DNA of 64,000 nt, from positions 186,001 to 250,000 of the forward strand of contig NW_019029009.1 in the NCBI RefSeq assembly GCF_002105155.1, read 5' to 3'. The position numbers and the translations under genes were made by a program. This document shows positions 47,702-58,649 of the stretch, piece after piece. This stretch comes from Lobosporangium transversale. Its lineage: Eukaryota > Mortierellomycota > Mortierellomycetes > Mortierellales > Mortierellaceae. The notes under the pieces are model-generated. The model made no database searches. It was not told where the DNA came from and worked only from the letters and a program-made list of their open reading frames with translations. Numbering within the stretch: position 1 is the stretch's first letter; every line of letters begins with the position of its first letter.

Positions 47702-47935
47702 GTTGAAACTATTCAGAGGTGCGATGGCATATGGGCTGTTCTACATTATAGGGGATCTAATCAAACAAGCTTGCCTTCCTCCTTTCCATCTTCCTCTCTT
47801 TACCCCTTTTACCTCTTCCAGACCTATATTCCTTCCATCCTTACCCTAGGAAGCAGGCGAGGCTGCATCTATTGACCTCACACAAGCTGGTTATGATTTC
47901 ATGCGTTGCAGGAACTTCTTTCATGCACAGTTATG
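47690..47935 (+). pseudogene. Internal relic of gene family X (left, plus strand)
   Basis: IWAVLHYRGSNQTSLPSSF resembles AVLRFRRSNQNELVPSFF of the right copy, and further on SIDLTQAGYDFM resembles GIDPTQAEYDFT, after a frame change. Since the 3'-end relic is on the opposite strand, the left copy has been rearranged. Confidence 0.5.
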
Positions 47936-48163
47936 CTGACCACTCCATGCTGCATAAAATATCACGACAATTAATTTCACCAAGACTGTCACTATCACTA
48001 ACAATTATAATGTACTGTTCAGAGGTTCTTTACAATTAGAATATCTTTGATGCTATGGAATAACAATGTCTAATCAATCACTATGCATACGGGCATTGCA
48101 GAAATATGGATGTAGAGGGTATCAGAGTCTTTAAAACCGGCTTGGCTGTATTATATTTTATTG

Positions 48164-48253
48164 TCTGTGCTGTTCGCTCTTTTCGACCATTAGGATTTTG
48201 TTAAGCAAACCATTTATATTTGAAAAGAACCAAAAGAGAGCGAACAGCGCAGA
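48164..48253. mobile_element. MITE-like hairpin, copy 2 (about 90 bp)
   Basis: Stem TCTGTGCTGTTCGCTCTTTT pairs with AAAAGAGAGCGAACAGCGCAGA. The loop shares ATTTTGTTAAG(C)AAACCATT and TATATTTGAAA with the hairpin at 31348-31464. Confidence 0.6.
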
Positions 48254-49254
48254 TCTCTGAGAAATGGTATTTACGGTTTTTCAAGGCATATTCTTTTGTT
48301 CAGGGCACTAAGGGCCCCTGCTAAATAGGGGCCTATACCTTCTCCTTTGGGAAAGCGATCCTATATATTGAAAAGAATAGGGAAGTAGGTTAGCAAAAAA
48401 AAACTGTAGCTGCACAATAAAATAAATAAATAAAAATGACCGTGAAGCCTTACACATAATCCCAGCATCCGCTTGGGAGTATTCCAGCCTGTTGTAGACT
48501 TAATACAGTATGATTATAGTCACCACTGTAATTAGAGTTGCAGAATAGTATCGATTTTTTAGGTCTGTTGCTCCTTTATATTCGCTTTGTTGGGCCTGTT
48601 GAAGTTATTGGGGCCACTCAAATATATTATGTTCGTGGTGATATGTTGGGGTGAGTGATGAAAAATTAATTCCTTTGTGTGATTCGAGTGTTGTGGATGC
48701 GGACGGCGAAGGAGCATGTTGAGATGATATGAACGGTGATGAGAAGAAATCAAGGTGAGAATGAAGGGCTTATATACCATTAAGTCCTTGGTAAAGCAGC
48801 ATGATCAATAAAGTCATTAGTGCGATCCACGCGTCCAGAGAGTACTTGCAATCATAGATTGGTTTCAGAGATCCTTTGTCGCTTACATGACCTCGGAAGG
48901 TCGGACCGCCATCATGTCTTCAACTGAAACGGATTTGAAGATCGCAAAAGACTGTCAAGAGGTGACATCGCTGCCACAACAGACATCGATCTGCTCGCAT
49001 ACTGGAGCGTTAAGACCATTTGGAGTACAATTTCGAGATCTAACGTCCTTGAATACAAGTTGGATAATATCATTAAGCACCTCTAAGTCTCCAAAGAAGG
49101 ACTTACCGCCTTGGGCGTTACGACCCAAAACGACTACCATAATGAGCCGTCGTTGACATGCAAGGTAAACATAGGTATTATAAAAACACTTGATGAAAAT
49201 GTCACGAGTAAGTACAGTATTACTTTTGGCAATTATAATGATGGATCCACTTAG

Positions 49255-49466
49255 AGGAAGCGAGAGAAGAGAGTCTTGTGGAGGGCTTTACAGAGCATCC
49301 TTACAAACAAGTTCTAAAAAACTATGTTCCAATTCTTGAGGAAATTTCTGTAGAAGCCTTTCCTGATAGTTTGAAGATTGATCGGGGTTTGCTTCAAAGC
49401 AGAAAATCTCGACCTCCACTACCATCTCAGCTGCTTGAGAATAAAGTATTTGAATTTAATACTACT
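49255..49466 (+). pseudogene. Exon-like coding piece, unrecognised
   Basis: Bounded by an acceptor (CTTAG) and a good donor (GTAAGT). 70 open codons read EEAREESLVEGFTEHPYKQV, then NYVPILEEISVEAFPDSLK, then SQLLENKVFEFNTT. Varied composition and splice signals suggest a real former or present exon, but I find no matching neighbours. Function unknown. Confidence 0.4.
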
Positions 49467-50325
49467 GTAAGTTTGAACTTTTCCTTGACAAAAGCAGTTA
49501 TCCTAAAATTACATTGTACCATTTTGAGATATTACTGACAAACAAGGTTCATTTAATAATGAATCTACAGGCGCAAGTTAATAATGAACCTGTAGATGAA
49601 TGTTAATAATCCATCCTCCATTTGGAGATGTTGCTCCGTTCGAGATGGACTGCATGCATATCTGGGTTTCCGTATTTGCAGTTTTAAGTGAGAATGTTAC
49701 ACTACACATGCAAATGACAGGCTGGTTGATGGGCATTGCCTCTGTGTTATCTCTGTGCTGTCTCTTGAGAATTAATCTGTCCATTCTTTACATTAATTAC
49801 TCAAGGGAGAGTGAGCACTCAGTGAATCCAAATTAATGCGCCAACTGCAGACATCAGAATACGGCGATGTCAGCGAAGCAGGTCGAAAGGTCGATTGCTT
49901 ATTATGATTCATGACAAAGAGTTATCTAGTATCGAGTTTAAATGCGAAAATATTTCTCCAAGAGAAATAGTAATCCCTGTGCAGATGTATATTAATGAAA
50001 TGGTAAATGACGTTAATGAAATAGGGACAATGGTATAAAACAATAAAGAGCCAATTCAATTTTAAGATTCTGAGATCCTCTTTTCCACATCCTTGTATGC
50101 GTAATATTGTTAAAATCTACACACTAAAGCATTAAAGGAGACCGAATCCTGAACTATTCATTATAATTATTAATAATACTAGCAGTTGTGGTGAATTAGT
50201 AGTTTCTTATACAGCATGTGGCGGTTATCTTTACTATCTACTATAATCAGCAAAGCTGCGTATGGAAGAAGTTCCTGCATCATACGCGGCTGGTAAGCTG
50301 GAGATGTATTGAAATTAGGCGATGA

Positions 50326-50568
50326 GCTGTTCTACGGTTTAGGAGATCTAACCAAAATGAGCTCGTCCCTTCTTTCTTTTCTAAACGCAATCCTCACATC
50401 CATATCCTAGCAAACGCGGCACGCCGTGCCTATGGCATAGACCCCACACAAGCTGAATATGATTTCACCGCTTTTTGGTGGGTTTTACCAGGAGCAGTGA
50501 TGGACAGTAGCAAGCTGCAAGGTCAGCCCTACTACGCCAATCAAGGGGTCATCGACTTTGAGAAATAG
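50326..50568 (+). pseudogene. C-terminal fragment of gene family X (right copy)
   Basis: Open for 80 codons: AVLRFRRSNQNELVPSFFSK, ILANAARRAYGIDPTQAEYD, FTAFWWVLPGAVMDS, then PYYANQGVIDFEK and a stop. A TGA immediately upstream sits where the left relic has Trp (TGG), so this copy is probably dead. It ends a few bases before the A-run that borders the right arm. The domain is not recognised. Confidence 0.5.
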
Positions 50569-51591
50569 CGTAAAAAAAAAAAAAAATTGCGTATTGGGCG
50601 TATTGACATGTACAATACGTATTTTAGGGCAATGCTTACAGAATAAAAAACGACCAACTCTAAAATAAGTAGAGTTAAGAATGGTAATACAAAACCGTTT
50701 TTACGTATTATTCGTACCAGGGCATGCAAACATTTTGTTCACACCAGGCCGTATAAACAAAAATCGACACACATTCTTCTGTTGATACAACACAAATAAC
50801 AAGACAAAATCCACACAAACAGATCATCAAGGTAATAGAAAAGCGATGTAAACGATTCATTAAGCGGAATTCGAATCGCATTATCGCTGTATAGAATAAA
50901 TAAAACAATAAAAAGACATTGACTCAATGCATAATGCATCCCATCGATAGTGAAGACGCTGGCTAAGAAACAAATGTAGGCCTCTCATGCAGGTTCCTAC
51001 TGACATGTTACCTTTGTAACCAATGGTAAAAAAATGTGGCTCTCCTATTGGACTATCAACCAGTGTGTCGTCTATTACTGCTAAAAGCCAAATGAACAAA
51101 CGCCAGACTGACATAGCATAATAAAGGGGGAAATTGCCTTGATGCAATACAGCAAAAACACCCTATCTAAGCGGCGTCAGTCGATGCATCAAGGGGTAAA
51201 TAGCTCGATCACCATCACATCAAGAGAATACCGCCGATACTAAGAGAGAGGGTAGTGAGAGGATGACAAGCCTGAGAGAGAACAGCCGATCTTATTGGAT
51301 ATGTAGAATTTCACAGCCGGGAATGCATTGTTACGCATTAATCATGGCTATTGTTTACACATACACTAGACGTTGACTACTATTGAATGGTACTGAACCA
51401 GTGACCACTGTACATGGCTCTACGTGGGCGTGTTCATTATTACTGGAGATACTCAAGGCTGTCCCTGGCCAATTATAGCTGCTACTGAAAAAGCAGCGTG
51501 TCGATTGACTAATGTGGAAGTGGGGATCGCGGTGGTCAAGGCCCTATCTATCTGTCAGTGATCTATGCCTTCCAAGCTGATGTCGGTTCTA

Positions 51592-51599
51592 TATAAATA
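51592..51599 (+). promoter_or_regulatory. TATA box of secreted-protein gene copy 2
   Basis: TATAAATA, 99-106 bp upstream of the ATG. It is followed by a CT/CA-rich leader and a (CAA)n tract at 51667-51693 that ends just before the start codon; an unstructured CAA leader commonly favours translation initiation. Confidence 0.7.
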
Positions 51600-51697
51600 C
51601 CCTTCGACCCCTCTGTGTTTTTCTCCTCATCATCTCCCACAACAACCACTACTACAACAAGCTCATCACAACAACAACAACAACAACAACAACAGCC

Positions 51698-52039
51698 ATG
51701 CGTTTCTCTCTCCTCACTCTTGGCCTCATTGCCTTCGCTGCCGTTGTCAAGGCCGACTGCAGCCACTCGAGTGCTCCTCCAGATGATGGCGAGATTGCTC
51801 TGTACCGTGGCCGAGACTGCACTCTGAACTATCTCAATGTCGGTGCCATGAACTCTTGCCAAAACTGGCCTGATTTTGGCGCCTGCTCTGCCATCACCAG
51901 ACGAGGTGTGACCTGCGATATTTACAAGTCTGATGGATGCAGTAGCGACTACATTGCGACGATCGACTCTGCTGGATACCGCAACTTCTGTGGCACGTTC
52001 CCAGACACTGTCCAGAGTGTCCGATGCCGTGCGGCTTAA
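51698..52039 (+). CDS. Small secreted 8-cysteine protein, copy 2, 113 aa
   Basis: Identical translation to copy 1 (46147-46488): a 19-residue signal peptide, then a 94-residue mature domain with eight Cys. The two genes point away from each other, each with its own TATA box and (CAA)n leader, so both could be expressed and the gene dose is doubled. The start is fixed by the signal peptide and by the leader directly before it. The AT-rich sequence after the stop (AAAAGAG-type) is the probable 3' untranslated region. Confidence 0.87.
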   Translation: MRFSLLTLGLIAFAAVVKADCSHSSAPPDDGEIALYRGRDCTLNYLNVGAMNSCQNWPDFGACSAITRRGVTCDIYKSDGCSSDYIATIDSAGYRNFCGTFPDTVQSVRCRAA

Positions 52040-52396
52040 AAGAGAAAAGGAAAAAGGAGCAAATGAAAAGAAAAAATGAAAAGAAGAAAAGAAACAAACA
52101 AACGCACGCATTATTTTATGTCTGTCCCTGCATCTAGCGTTTATCAATAAACAAATGTGTATTGACATATATGAGTGAGTGGTAAAGAATCGTATAGTAC
52201 TTCAATGTAACCTCTCACAGCTAACCAAATTTGTTGTATTTGTATCGTCTACAATGTATGGAGGTTTAAAAGGCTTGCTTTACTGCCCTATTTTCTTGAA
52301 GCAGCTTATAGCTCCGAGCCTTTGCTTTCGTTTTATTTCCTCACATCCTATACCTCTGAACCTTTACTTACATTTATTATTTCATTTCTTGAAACT

Positions 52397-52906
52397 ATGC
52401 TTGCCACGTGTTCCACACGTTCTCCTATCACACGTTCGCCGTCTGCGCCTTCATCTTCCATACGTCCGCCGCGTGTTAAACGTCCTTGCTCTATTTGTGG
52501 AGCTTCGAGCCATTCGACAACCGTTTCCCAATCGGAAGGATCCACATCGGGCGCGCAACGTATCACCCAAGCACGGCGAACCAAACAGGCTGTTAAACAT
52601 TTCATCCAAGCACAGCCTGTGGAGATTGAAGGGGAGCCACACGGCCAACAGGCGACGGAAGATGAAGAGAAGCTGTATGATAAGGTTGACAACTCCATTG
52701 GCAAGTGTGTCCTGATTGACTTTCTCGACCAAAAGAGAAAAAAAGAGGAGAGAGAACAAGAGGAAAGAAGAGTTAAGAATGCAACTGAGCTTGGGCTTAG
52801 CGTTTGCTTGAACACAGGCTGCTCTTCTCAGCAAAGGTGCATCTATCCTGCTTCAGAACAACGGTACAGAAGGGAGACCAAGCTTACACTGTCAAGTTAC
52901 TACTGA
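52397..52906 (+). CDS. Hypothetical charged protein with partial zinc-knuckle, 169 aa
   Basis: A single open frame outside the right arm. The start at 52397 is preferred over upstream in-frame positions. A Ser/Pro/Arg-rich N-terminus is followed by RPCSICGASSHSTT, which has the CX2CX4H part of a CCHC zinc knuckle but no final Cys at the usual distance. Next come a Lys/Glu-rich helix (LDQKRKKEEREQEERRVKNA) and a short Cys-containing tail (CLNTGCSSQQRC). Knuckle-like proteins of this kind in fungi are often transposon-derived. It may be a fragment. Function unknown. Confidence 0.4.
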   Translation: MLATCSTRSPITRSPSAPSSSIRPPRVKRPCSICGASSHSTTVSQSEGSTSGAQRITQARRTKQAVKHFIQAQPVEIEGEPHGQQATEDEEKLYDKVDNSIGKCVLIDFLDQKRKKEEREQEERRVKNATELGLSVCLNTGCSSQQRCIYPASEQRYRRETKLTLSSYY

Positions 52907-53109
52907 GCATTACACACACAAAAAAAAAAAAAGCACGGACCTGAATTAGTTTGATGGATGCATTTTCCAGCCTCAATGATGGCTTCCTTCAAACGCCGTC
53001 CATAGCCTTCATGATATAGTCAGGCTTCAATGATGGGCCCCTTCAGCCATTGATGCATGTGCATGGTTAAATTGATAGAACATTAAAAGTCGTAGAATAT
53101 GAGCGTTGA

Positions 53110-53320
53110 GAACATTGTTGGCTTTAGTTTAGTCACGTGGAGAGAGTTCGCCACCAACTATTTAACGGGCAACAGCTCAGGAAACTCTGGTTCCTTGTTC
53201 CTTCTTTTACACAAGAGCCATTTGAGTGCTGACTGTTCTCGTTCAGCCTTTGAGTAGTGTATTGTTCTTTTATTGTGTTCGAGAATTATTTCATCTATCT
53301 GTAGCTGGAAGTGGCCGGCT
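53110..53320 (-). repeat. Dispersed repeat, copy 2 (LTR-like or TE end)
   Basis: On the minus strand it follows the same order of short matches as 35635-35850 (AACACAATAAA, GGCTGAACGAGA, AAAAGAAGGAACAAGG, TAGTTGGTGGCGA, CTCCACGTGA). Older or more diverged; no coding sequence. Confidence 0.5.
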
Positions 53321-53505
53321 CCACAATCCATCAAAAGGACCCAAAATCTCCTATCCTACCTGCTATTAAGGAATTGAGGTGTAGTCTGTGCCATGCGAAA
53401 TGCTTGAGATTTCATACGCATTCTTTTTTAAGGACAGTGTTGAAATATGACGCAATTGATGGGTTCTTTCTAAATTGTTCATTAGCTCGATCCGACTGTG
53501 TGCTT

Positions 53506-53550
<45 letters not shown>

Positions 53551-53620
53551 AAGCATGGGCTAGTGGTACCGAGGCCAAGATCTTGATATTTCTTTGGGCC
53601 TAATCACTTAGTTATCCTTC

Positions 53621-53725
53621 AGGCTCTAAACCGGGCGAATTTGCCCAATTAGCTTCCATTAACTCATGGGCAGATTAGATCCAGTTCTCTGTGATTTCTA
53701 CTAGGAGAAAATAGCCGCCCATTGC
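53621..53725 (+). pseudogene. Decayed copy of the 45703 fragment
   Basis: Reads GEFAQLASINSWAD then a stop, then IQF, against GKFAHLAFIDSCAGQFQF at 45703. Same strand. Nonsense and indel changes show it is dead. Confidence 0.5.
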
Positions 53726-54881
53726 ATGCCAAGGAAGGAAAAAAAATTAATAGCAGTTAATGTAAAAATCAATCGGCAAAAAAAATCAGCAAAAACCATA
53801 TCATCACGATGCACCATGTCCACCATTTACTTGCCTCCACTCCCCTAGCGCACCTGGCAACATTTACCATGTTTTATTCCTTCCTCCCCAGCCTAAAGAA
53901 AAAAAAAGCACCTTTCTGACTCCTTTTTCGCTAGAGGTATGTTATCGAATTTCCATACTGATCTAAAAACGGTTGCCATTCTAGACTTTAAATAGTTGAT
54001 TGATCGCATGCTCAAGTCTTTGACTCTAACAGCAATAGTATCACGGGAAATCGCTAGGTGGCGCTCATAGATGACCCATCAGTGTACGTTGCTACCATAC
54101 CAACCATATCAGTCCCCTAGAACCAGTCCTATCACGATTAAAATACTACCGTAGGTGCGTGGTATATTTGATCGTGATGTGATTGGTACCAAAAATATTG
54201 GCGGGGTGTGCCCCGCGCAAGTGTCATCTCAAATGCGACCTGAGAAGTTTAAGCCCAGGACTGCAGCAGCAAGGACTGCGAGGGGTTTCCTCATTGGCAC
54301 CATTAAGCGCTTGAGATAACAATGATTGGGAGAACGATTCTTCTTTTACAAATCTGTAAGTAAAACAATCATAGTTTTCGTATGCTTGAGCAATACCACT
54401 CTTCCTCCATGAATATTTAATTTAATTTCGACTTGCTACAAACCAAGGAATATTGCTAGGTATGCTTTTATTGCTTGCAGGTATCCTACCTAAGAGGGGT
54501 GCGTTGGTATTCGACCAGGCAAATGAGCCTCACGAGGCGAAGTGCTAGACTGATGCGACCGTTAACGAAGCCACGGGTCGTCCATCTAGCTTATATCTAT
54601 ATTCATAGAGTCCGGGTTACCATATTGGCGATTTCCTCAGCCATATGTCTTCGTATTTTCAACATCTCTGCTGGGCCAATACGAGAATAGCTGGGAAAGA
54701 ACACATTCTGCTGCCAAGCGTTGCTTGACATTTTCATTTCTCTGACAAGAAATCAGTACATGATACCTTCTCAGCACTTATCTCATCGGTTGGAATTCGA
54801 AAAAAGCGAAAAGTAAAACCGCTGTAGTTATATCAAGAATCCCAAAATAATAGAGAAGATCAATTTTGGAGTGAACATGTC

Positions 54882-55088
54882 TTGGGATTGGCGACAGAGA
54901 CCATAACTAATCAGACAGCTGTCGCTGCTCAAGAGGCAGGAACATCGAAAGCCAAGACTTTGTATAAGCACCAAGTGTTGAGTGATGATATTTCAGACCC
55001 AAATGAACCGAATGAACTCCTCCTTGTGTTCATGTTGCTGATGTTGCTGGTAAGTCAACTGTCAACTGTCAACTCTAATAGGCAGTGA
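54882..55088 (+). other. Isolated coding-like stretch, unrecognised
   Basis: Reads LGLATETITNQTAVAAQEAG, then LYKHQVLSDDISDPNEPNEL, up to a GTAAGT donor at 55051. It could be one exon of a decayed gene continuing near 55165. No family recognised. Confidence 0.25.
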
Positions 55089-55647
55089 GTTCAGAAGAGC
55101 AACTTTCTGTAACTCTCGTCCATATATCTCGCAATAGACTTCGCTGGTATTTTTTTTTACCAAGTTAAACCAATGGGCGAAATTGTCATTGCTGGAAGAA
55201 CTGCCCCAGAAACAATCCAATTACCAAGAGACAGGGGTGACCTTCTGAACTTCCTCGAGGACAGCTCTTTGGCAATTATCTGAAACTTTATTGTAAGTTA
55301 TATTGCACAGCTACCTCCTCGTTGTTGCATGTTCTTACATCCCAACCACTAAAATCTAACTACTACAACTATTAGGAGTCTCTTGAGAAGCAAAGCTCTT
55401 AGATTGAAGACAGCAGAGTAATGCATAGAGCCGGCTCAGGGGAAGGAAAAGTTCGTTCGAAAGGCCAAGGGATACAGCTCCACCTCCGCCAATAGTTCGA
55501 CCGTTTCTCACTAATTCTATCCCTTCATTAACTGATTAGATCAGCTTTTCTTTGTAAGTGTGCTCACCTGGCTATATAGATGGTAGGTAATGAAGGGATA
55601 CCCATCCATCCTGTAAAGACTTTGTTGGACAAGCTGCTTGCAATGTA

Positions 55648-55941
55648 ATGGTGACGCATAATGTATGCAATGTTATTCGTGACCACCCAAAGAGACAAGG
55701 ACGACCATATCAACTTCAGCCTGTAGATGCGAAGGAACAGTCTCCTTGGATACATCAAAGAGCGATATCAGTGACAAACACAAGCACAAGAGCAAACATA
55801 GGCACAAGTACATGGACAGACAGAGGGATCAGTCTTAGTCAGAACACAGCGTCGAGTCATGGCCAGAGTAGCAAGCGGCCAGTAACATCTTCAACTCATA
55901 GCAAGCCAGGTGCCTCAAAGAGAGGGCGCGAGAAATATTAA
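55648..55941 (+). CDS. Hypothetical 97-aa open frame, possible C-terminal relic
   Basis: MVTHNVCNVIRDHPKRQGRP, then a Thr/Ser-rich tail ending KRGREKY. The tail composition is low complexity. I see no homolog; it could be the end of a lost gene. Confidence 0.25.
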   Translation: MVTHNVCNVIRDHPKRQGRPYQLQPVDAKEQSPWIHQRAISVTNTSTRANIGTSTWTDRGISLSQNTASSHGQSSKRPVTSSTHSKPGASKRGREKY

Positions 55942-56623
55942 TTTTTAGGGTAGTTAGAATCCATACTTTAAAAACAACCGCCGTTCCTAGGCCTTTAGTG
56001 CAGTGCCATGCCTTTTGTAAAGTATAAAAAGATAGAGGGTAGAATATAGTTCTGTTATTTTTGAATCGCCTAATTCGCGATCTGACCTTTTGTTTATGTT
56101 CCGTGAGATCTCTGATAAAGGCACTGCTTTTCCCTTCAATAACAGCTTTTTCAAGGCTATCCATCAATGCATCACAAGTAACAGGATTATTTTCCAGAAA
56201 GAGCCCGAAGCAAAATATAGCAGAATTGAAATAGTTGGCTAAAAAAAAAAAAAAAAAAAAAAAAAAACACCATGATATATACAATGTTTAGGTGCTATAT
56301 TATGATTGCAGACCTGCAAAAAAGAACAGCAAAATTGCTTGGGTGAAAAGCCAGCCATTGTTTTTGAGACGCAGTTGTCCTGGAATAACGAAAGGATGTT
56401 ATATGCAACCCCCAGTGACAGAACTGTGGGATGTAGTCCACACTTTGAAAGCAAGGGTATCCAGGCAAATCGACTTCATGCGTGACAGTTCTCTTTGTTT
56501 TTGGGCCTTTCCTCCTCCCAAATGTGACTTGTCCCATGATTCAGATTGGAATAGGTCAAGGTTATGCCTGTTTTTTCTCTTCCTCTGCGCACCCCAGTCT
56601 ATCACAACTCAAAATAACCAGCC

Positions 56624-57911
56624 ATGTCTGATAAATACGCCATTGATCTTAGTGTGAAGCCTGGCGATGACTTGCAAGATGAGGAAATGTCTGGTAATAT
56701 AATTCTGCCATCAATAGAACTTTAAATGGAATCAAAAAATTATGAGGGACATTAAAAAAATAAAAAAAGATTAGTGAGATTACAGAACCAAGCATACTGG
56801 ACACAGAAGGCTGACAAGAATAGCAATATTCTGCTAAGCTTGCGGAGCAGGATGAAAACGAATGCACCCTCGTAATACATTGTCAATACCCGACTTTTTT
56901 TTACTTCGCGAGTGCAGCAGGAATGGACGTGGATCAGGTGAAAGTCGACTTTTAGAAAGATGGTCAGCAGGGGGGAGGGATCACGTCAGAATTTGCTTAA
57001 AGCTTTTATAAAAACGACTGCAAGATTATATCTTGACTAGAACAGGGCTTATCGTTGACTACCCTTCGGAACTAATATTATTTATTGACTAATGACAAGT
57101 GCTACTACCATTCGCTTTCATATAGATGTCCAGGAGATTACCATCAAAAGGAAAGGGCGTGGCTTTCAGAGTGGAGGTAATTGTACACCATTTTCGGGCC
57201 AAAAACGACAGAGCACGGCAAATATTGAAGTTGATAGATGACATTGATTCTCATTTTTTTTTTTATTTTTCTATATCTATTTCAGATCAGCGAGGTGATG
57301 GTGTGCATGGCAGCTCATTCGAGAAGTTAAATTCAAATGATGATAATGCCACTGGGAAGGCCGTGAAATGTAGGGTCTTTGGCAATTGATTGGTATTTTT
57401 CTTTTTTTTTTTTTGAAACTAACAGCATTTTTTTTTCCCCCTTCTTGTTGCTGTTGCTGTTGCTGTTGCAGCTGTTGAGGGTTGGATCGTCTTGATCACA
57501 GGGGTACATGAGGAAGCAACAGAAGAAGATATCCAAGACAAGTTTGGGGAGTTTGGGGAGATTCAAAATATTCATTTGAACCTGGATCGTCGCACAGGAT
57601 TCGTAAAGGTATTGTAGCAAATTTTTTTAAGGGGAAAAAACAAAAGAAATAAGCAAACACAATTTTGACATTTTTTTATTTTAATGTTAATTGACTAGGG
57701 ATATGCACTGATTGAATACGAAAAGTTCTCAGAGGCAGAGGCAGCAATTCAAGCCATGAATGGAGAGAAACTGTTAGACCAAACATTGACTTGCGACTTT
57801 GCATTTGTGAAACCAAACGATGATAGAGGACGCAAAGGATTTACAACACGTAGCAGAGGTGGATATAACAGCCGTCGCTCTGGTCGTTCTAGCAGCCCAG
57901 GGCGTCGCTGA
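56624..57911 (+). CDS. RBM8A: RNA-binding protein Y14/RBM8A, exon junction complex, 184 aa
   Basis: Five exons in frame: 56624-56693, 57126-57176, 57286-57369, 57472-57608 and 57699-57911. Y14 pairs with Mago nashi in the exon junction complex deposited on spliced mRNA, affecting export, localisation and nonsense-mediated decay. Seen: an acidic start ([20 protein letters not shown]), KRKGRGFQS (family KKRKGRGF), then one [23 protein letters not shown] (RNP2 region), [34 protein letters not shown] (RNP1 region) and [20 protein letters not shown]. The C-terminus is Arg/Ser/Gly-rich ([12 protein letters not shown]), as in metazoan Y14. Length matches the family (about 170). The family's presence fits this intron-rich genome. 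Confidence 0.93.
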
Positions 57912-58649
57912 GAAGTATTAATTATAAATGAATTAAACCAGCGAGAAAAAAAAAAGAAAAAGAAAATTTTTTTATTGTTTATTCAGTAAAAAAAAAAAAA
58001 AAAAAAAAAAAAGTGCTATTGATACCAAAAGGTGCGATATAAGGCATTGTATGCCTCTCGCACTCATACCTGGTTGACATTAGCCATCTAGAAGCATCTT
58101 TAGAGCTATCAGCTTCTCTCTTTGATATACAGGAAAAAACGCAATGGTACACGTTTTAATGATCGAGCATAAAGGTCACGGTACAAATGTACAGAGTATG
58201 CTCGCGCACCAATGTCAACCTAGATCCTGTTCAAGTAGCAGCAAATAGGCAAGCGCTATGGCATCTACTCGTGCAGAGGTTGTCGCATCCCGTACAATAT
58301 CATTATTGTTGGAATATGAATAACAGTTATAAAAAGATGAAGGGATGGAGTCAGCTAGAGTATAGTGCTCGTGTACTTGACGAAAGAAGTTCTTTAGCAA
58401 TCTAAAGCTCAGTGTTCAAAGCTCTTATTCAATGAAACGTGCGGCCGCGACATCACCAATATCTAGACAGCGTGGCAATAACAAAGGCCTGTGAGCCTAC
58501 CTAAAATGTATGATCTCCTCCCACTGCCAGGTGACTGCTAAACTTAATTAAAACTTGAATAAACAAAAGAAACAAAGCTATACCACATACTTTTTTTTAT
58601 AAAAACCTACCTCTTCATTCCTTCCCTCCTTCATTTATTCACATTCAAC
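57912..58649. other. Intergenic, no gene seen
   Basis: Begins with Y14 3' sequence (an AAAAAGAAAAAG tract and an A-run at 57989-58012). The remainder is non-coding-looking. The promoter of the next gene probably lies after about 58550. Confidence 0.5.

Larger units (their letters stand above)
47601..50585. other. Decayed centre of the palindrome
   Basis: About 3 kb with no intact gene. It holds unequal homopolymers at the arm boundaries (T-run 47600-47628; A-run 50572-50586), relics of one gene family on both sides, a MITE-like hairpin, and one exon-like piece. Confidence 0.6.
50586..52223 (-). repeat. Right arm of 1,638-bp palindrome
   Basis: Mirror of 45963-47600: any coordinate x maps to 98186 minus x. 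It carries copy 2 of the secreted-protein gene on the plus strand. Confidence 0.95.
52907..56623. other. Gene-poor region of relics
   Basis: Contains a dispersed repeat copy (53110-53320), an A-run (53508-53539), a pseudogene piece (53621-53725), a small GC-rich hairpin (54203-54218) and isolated open frames (54882-55027; 55648-55941) without recognisable domains. T/A runs at 56241-56267. Confidence 0.5.

Noticed and set aside
52348-52834. 155- and 127-codon minus frames opposite 52397-52906
   Set aside because: The plus frame has the more protein-like pattern (knuckle and charged helix); the antisense frames look like shadows, though certainty is low.
54180-54225. Helitron-like 3' hairpin (CGGGGTGTGCCCCG)
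   Set aside because: No CTAG/CTRR end, no Rep/helicase sequence and no matching 5' TC end nearby.
56760-56880. Extra exon of Y14 between 56694 and 57125
   Set aside because: Candidate acceptors there lead quickly to stops, while direct joining of 56693 to 57126 gives a continuous family-like protein.
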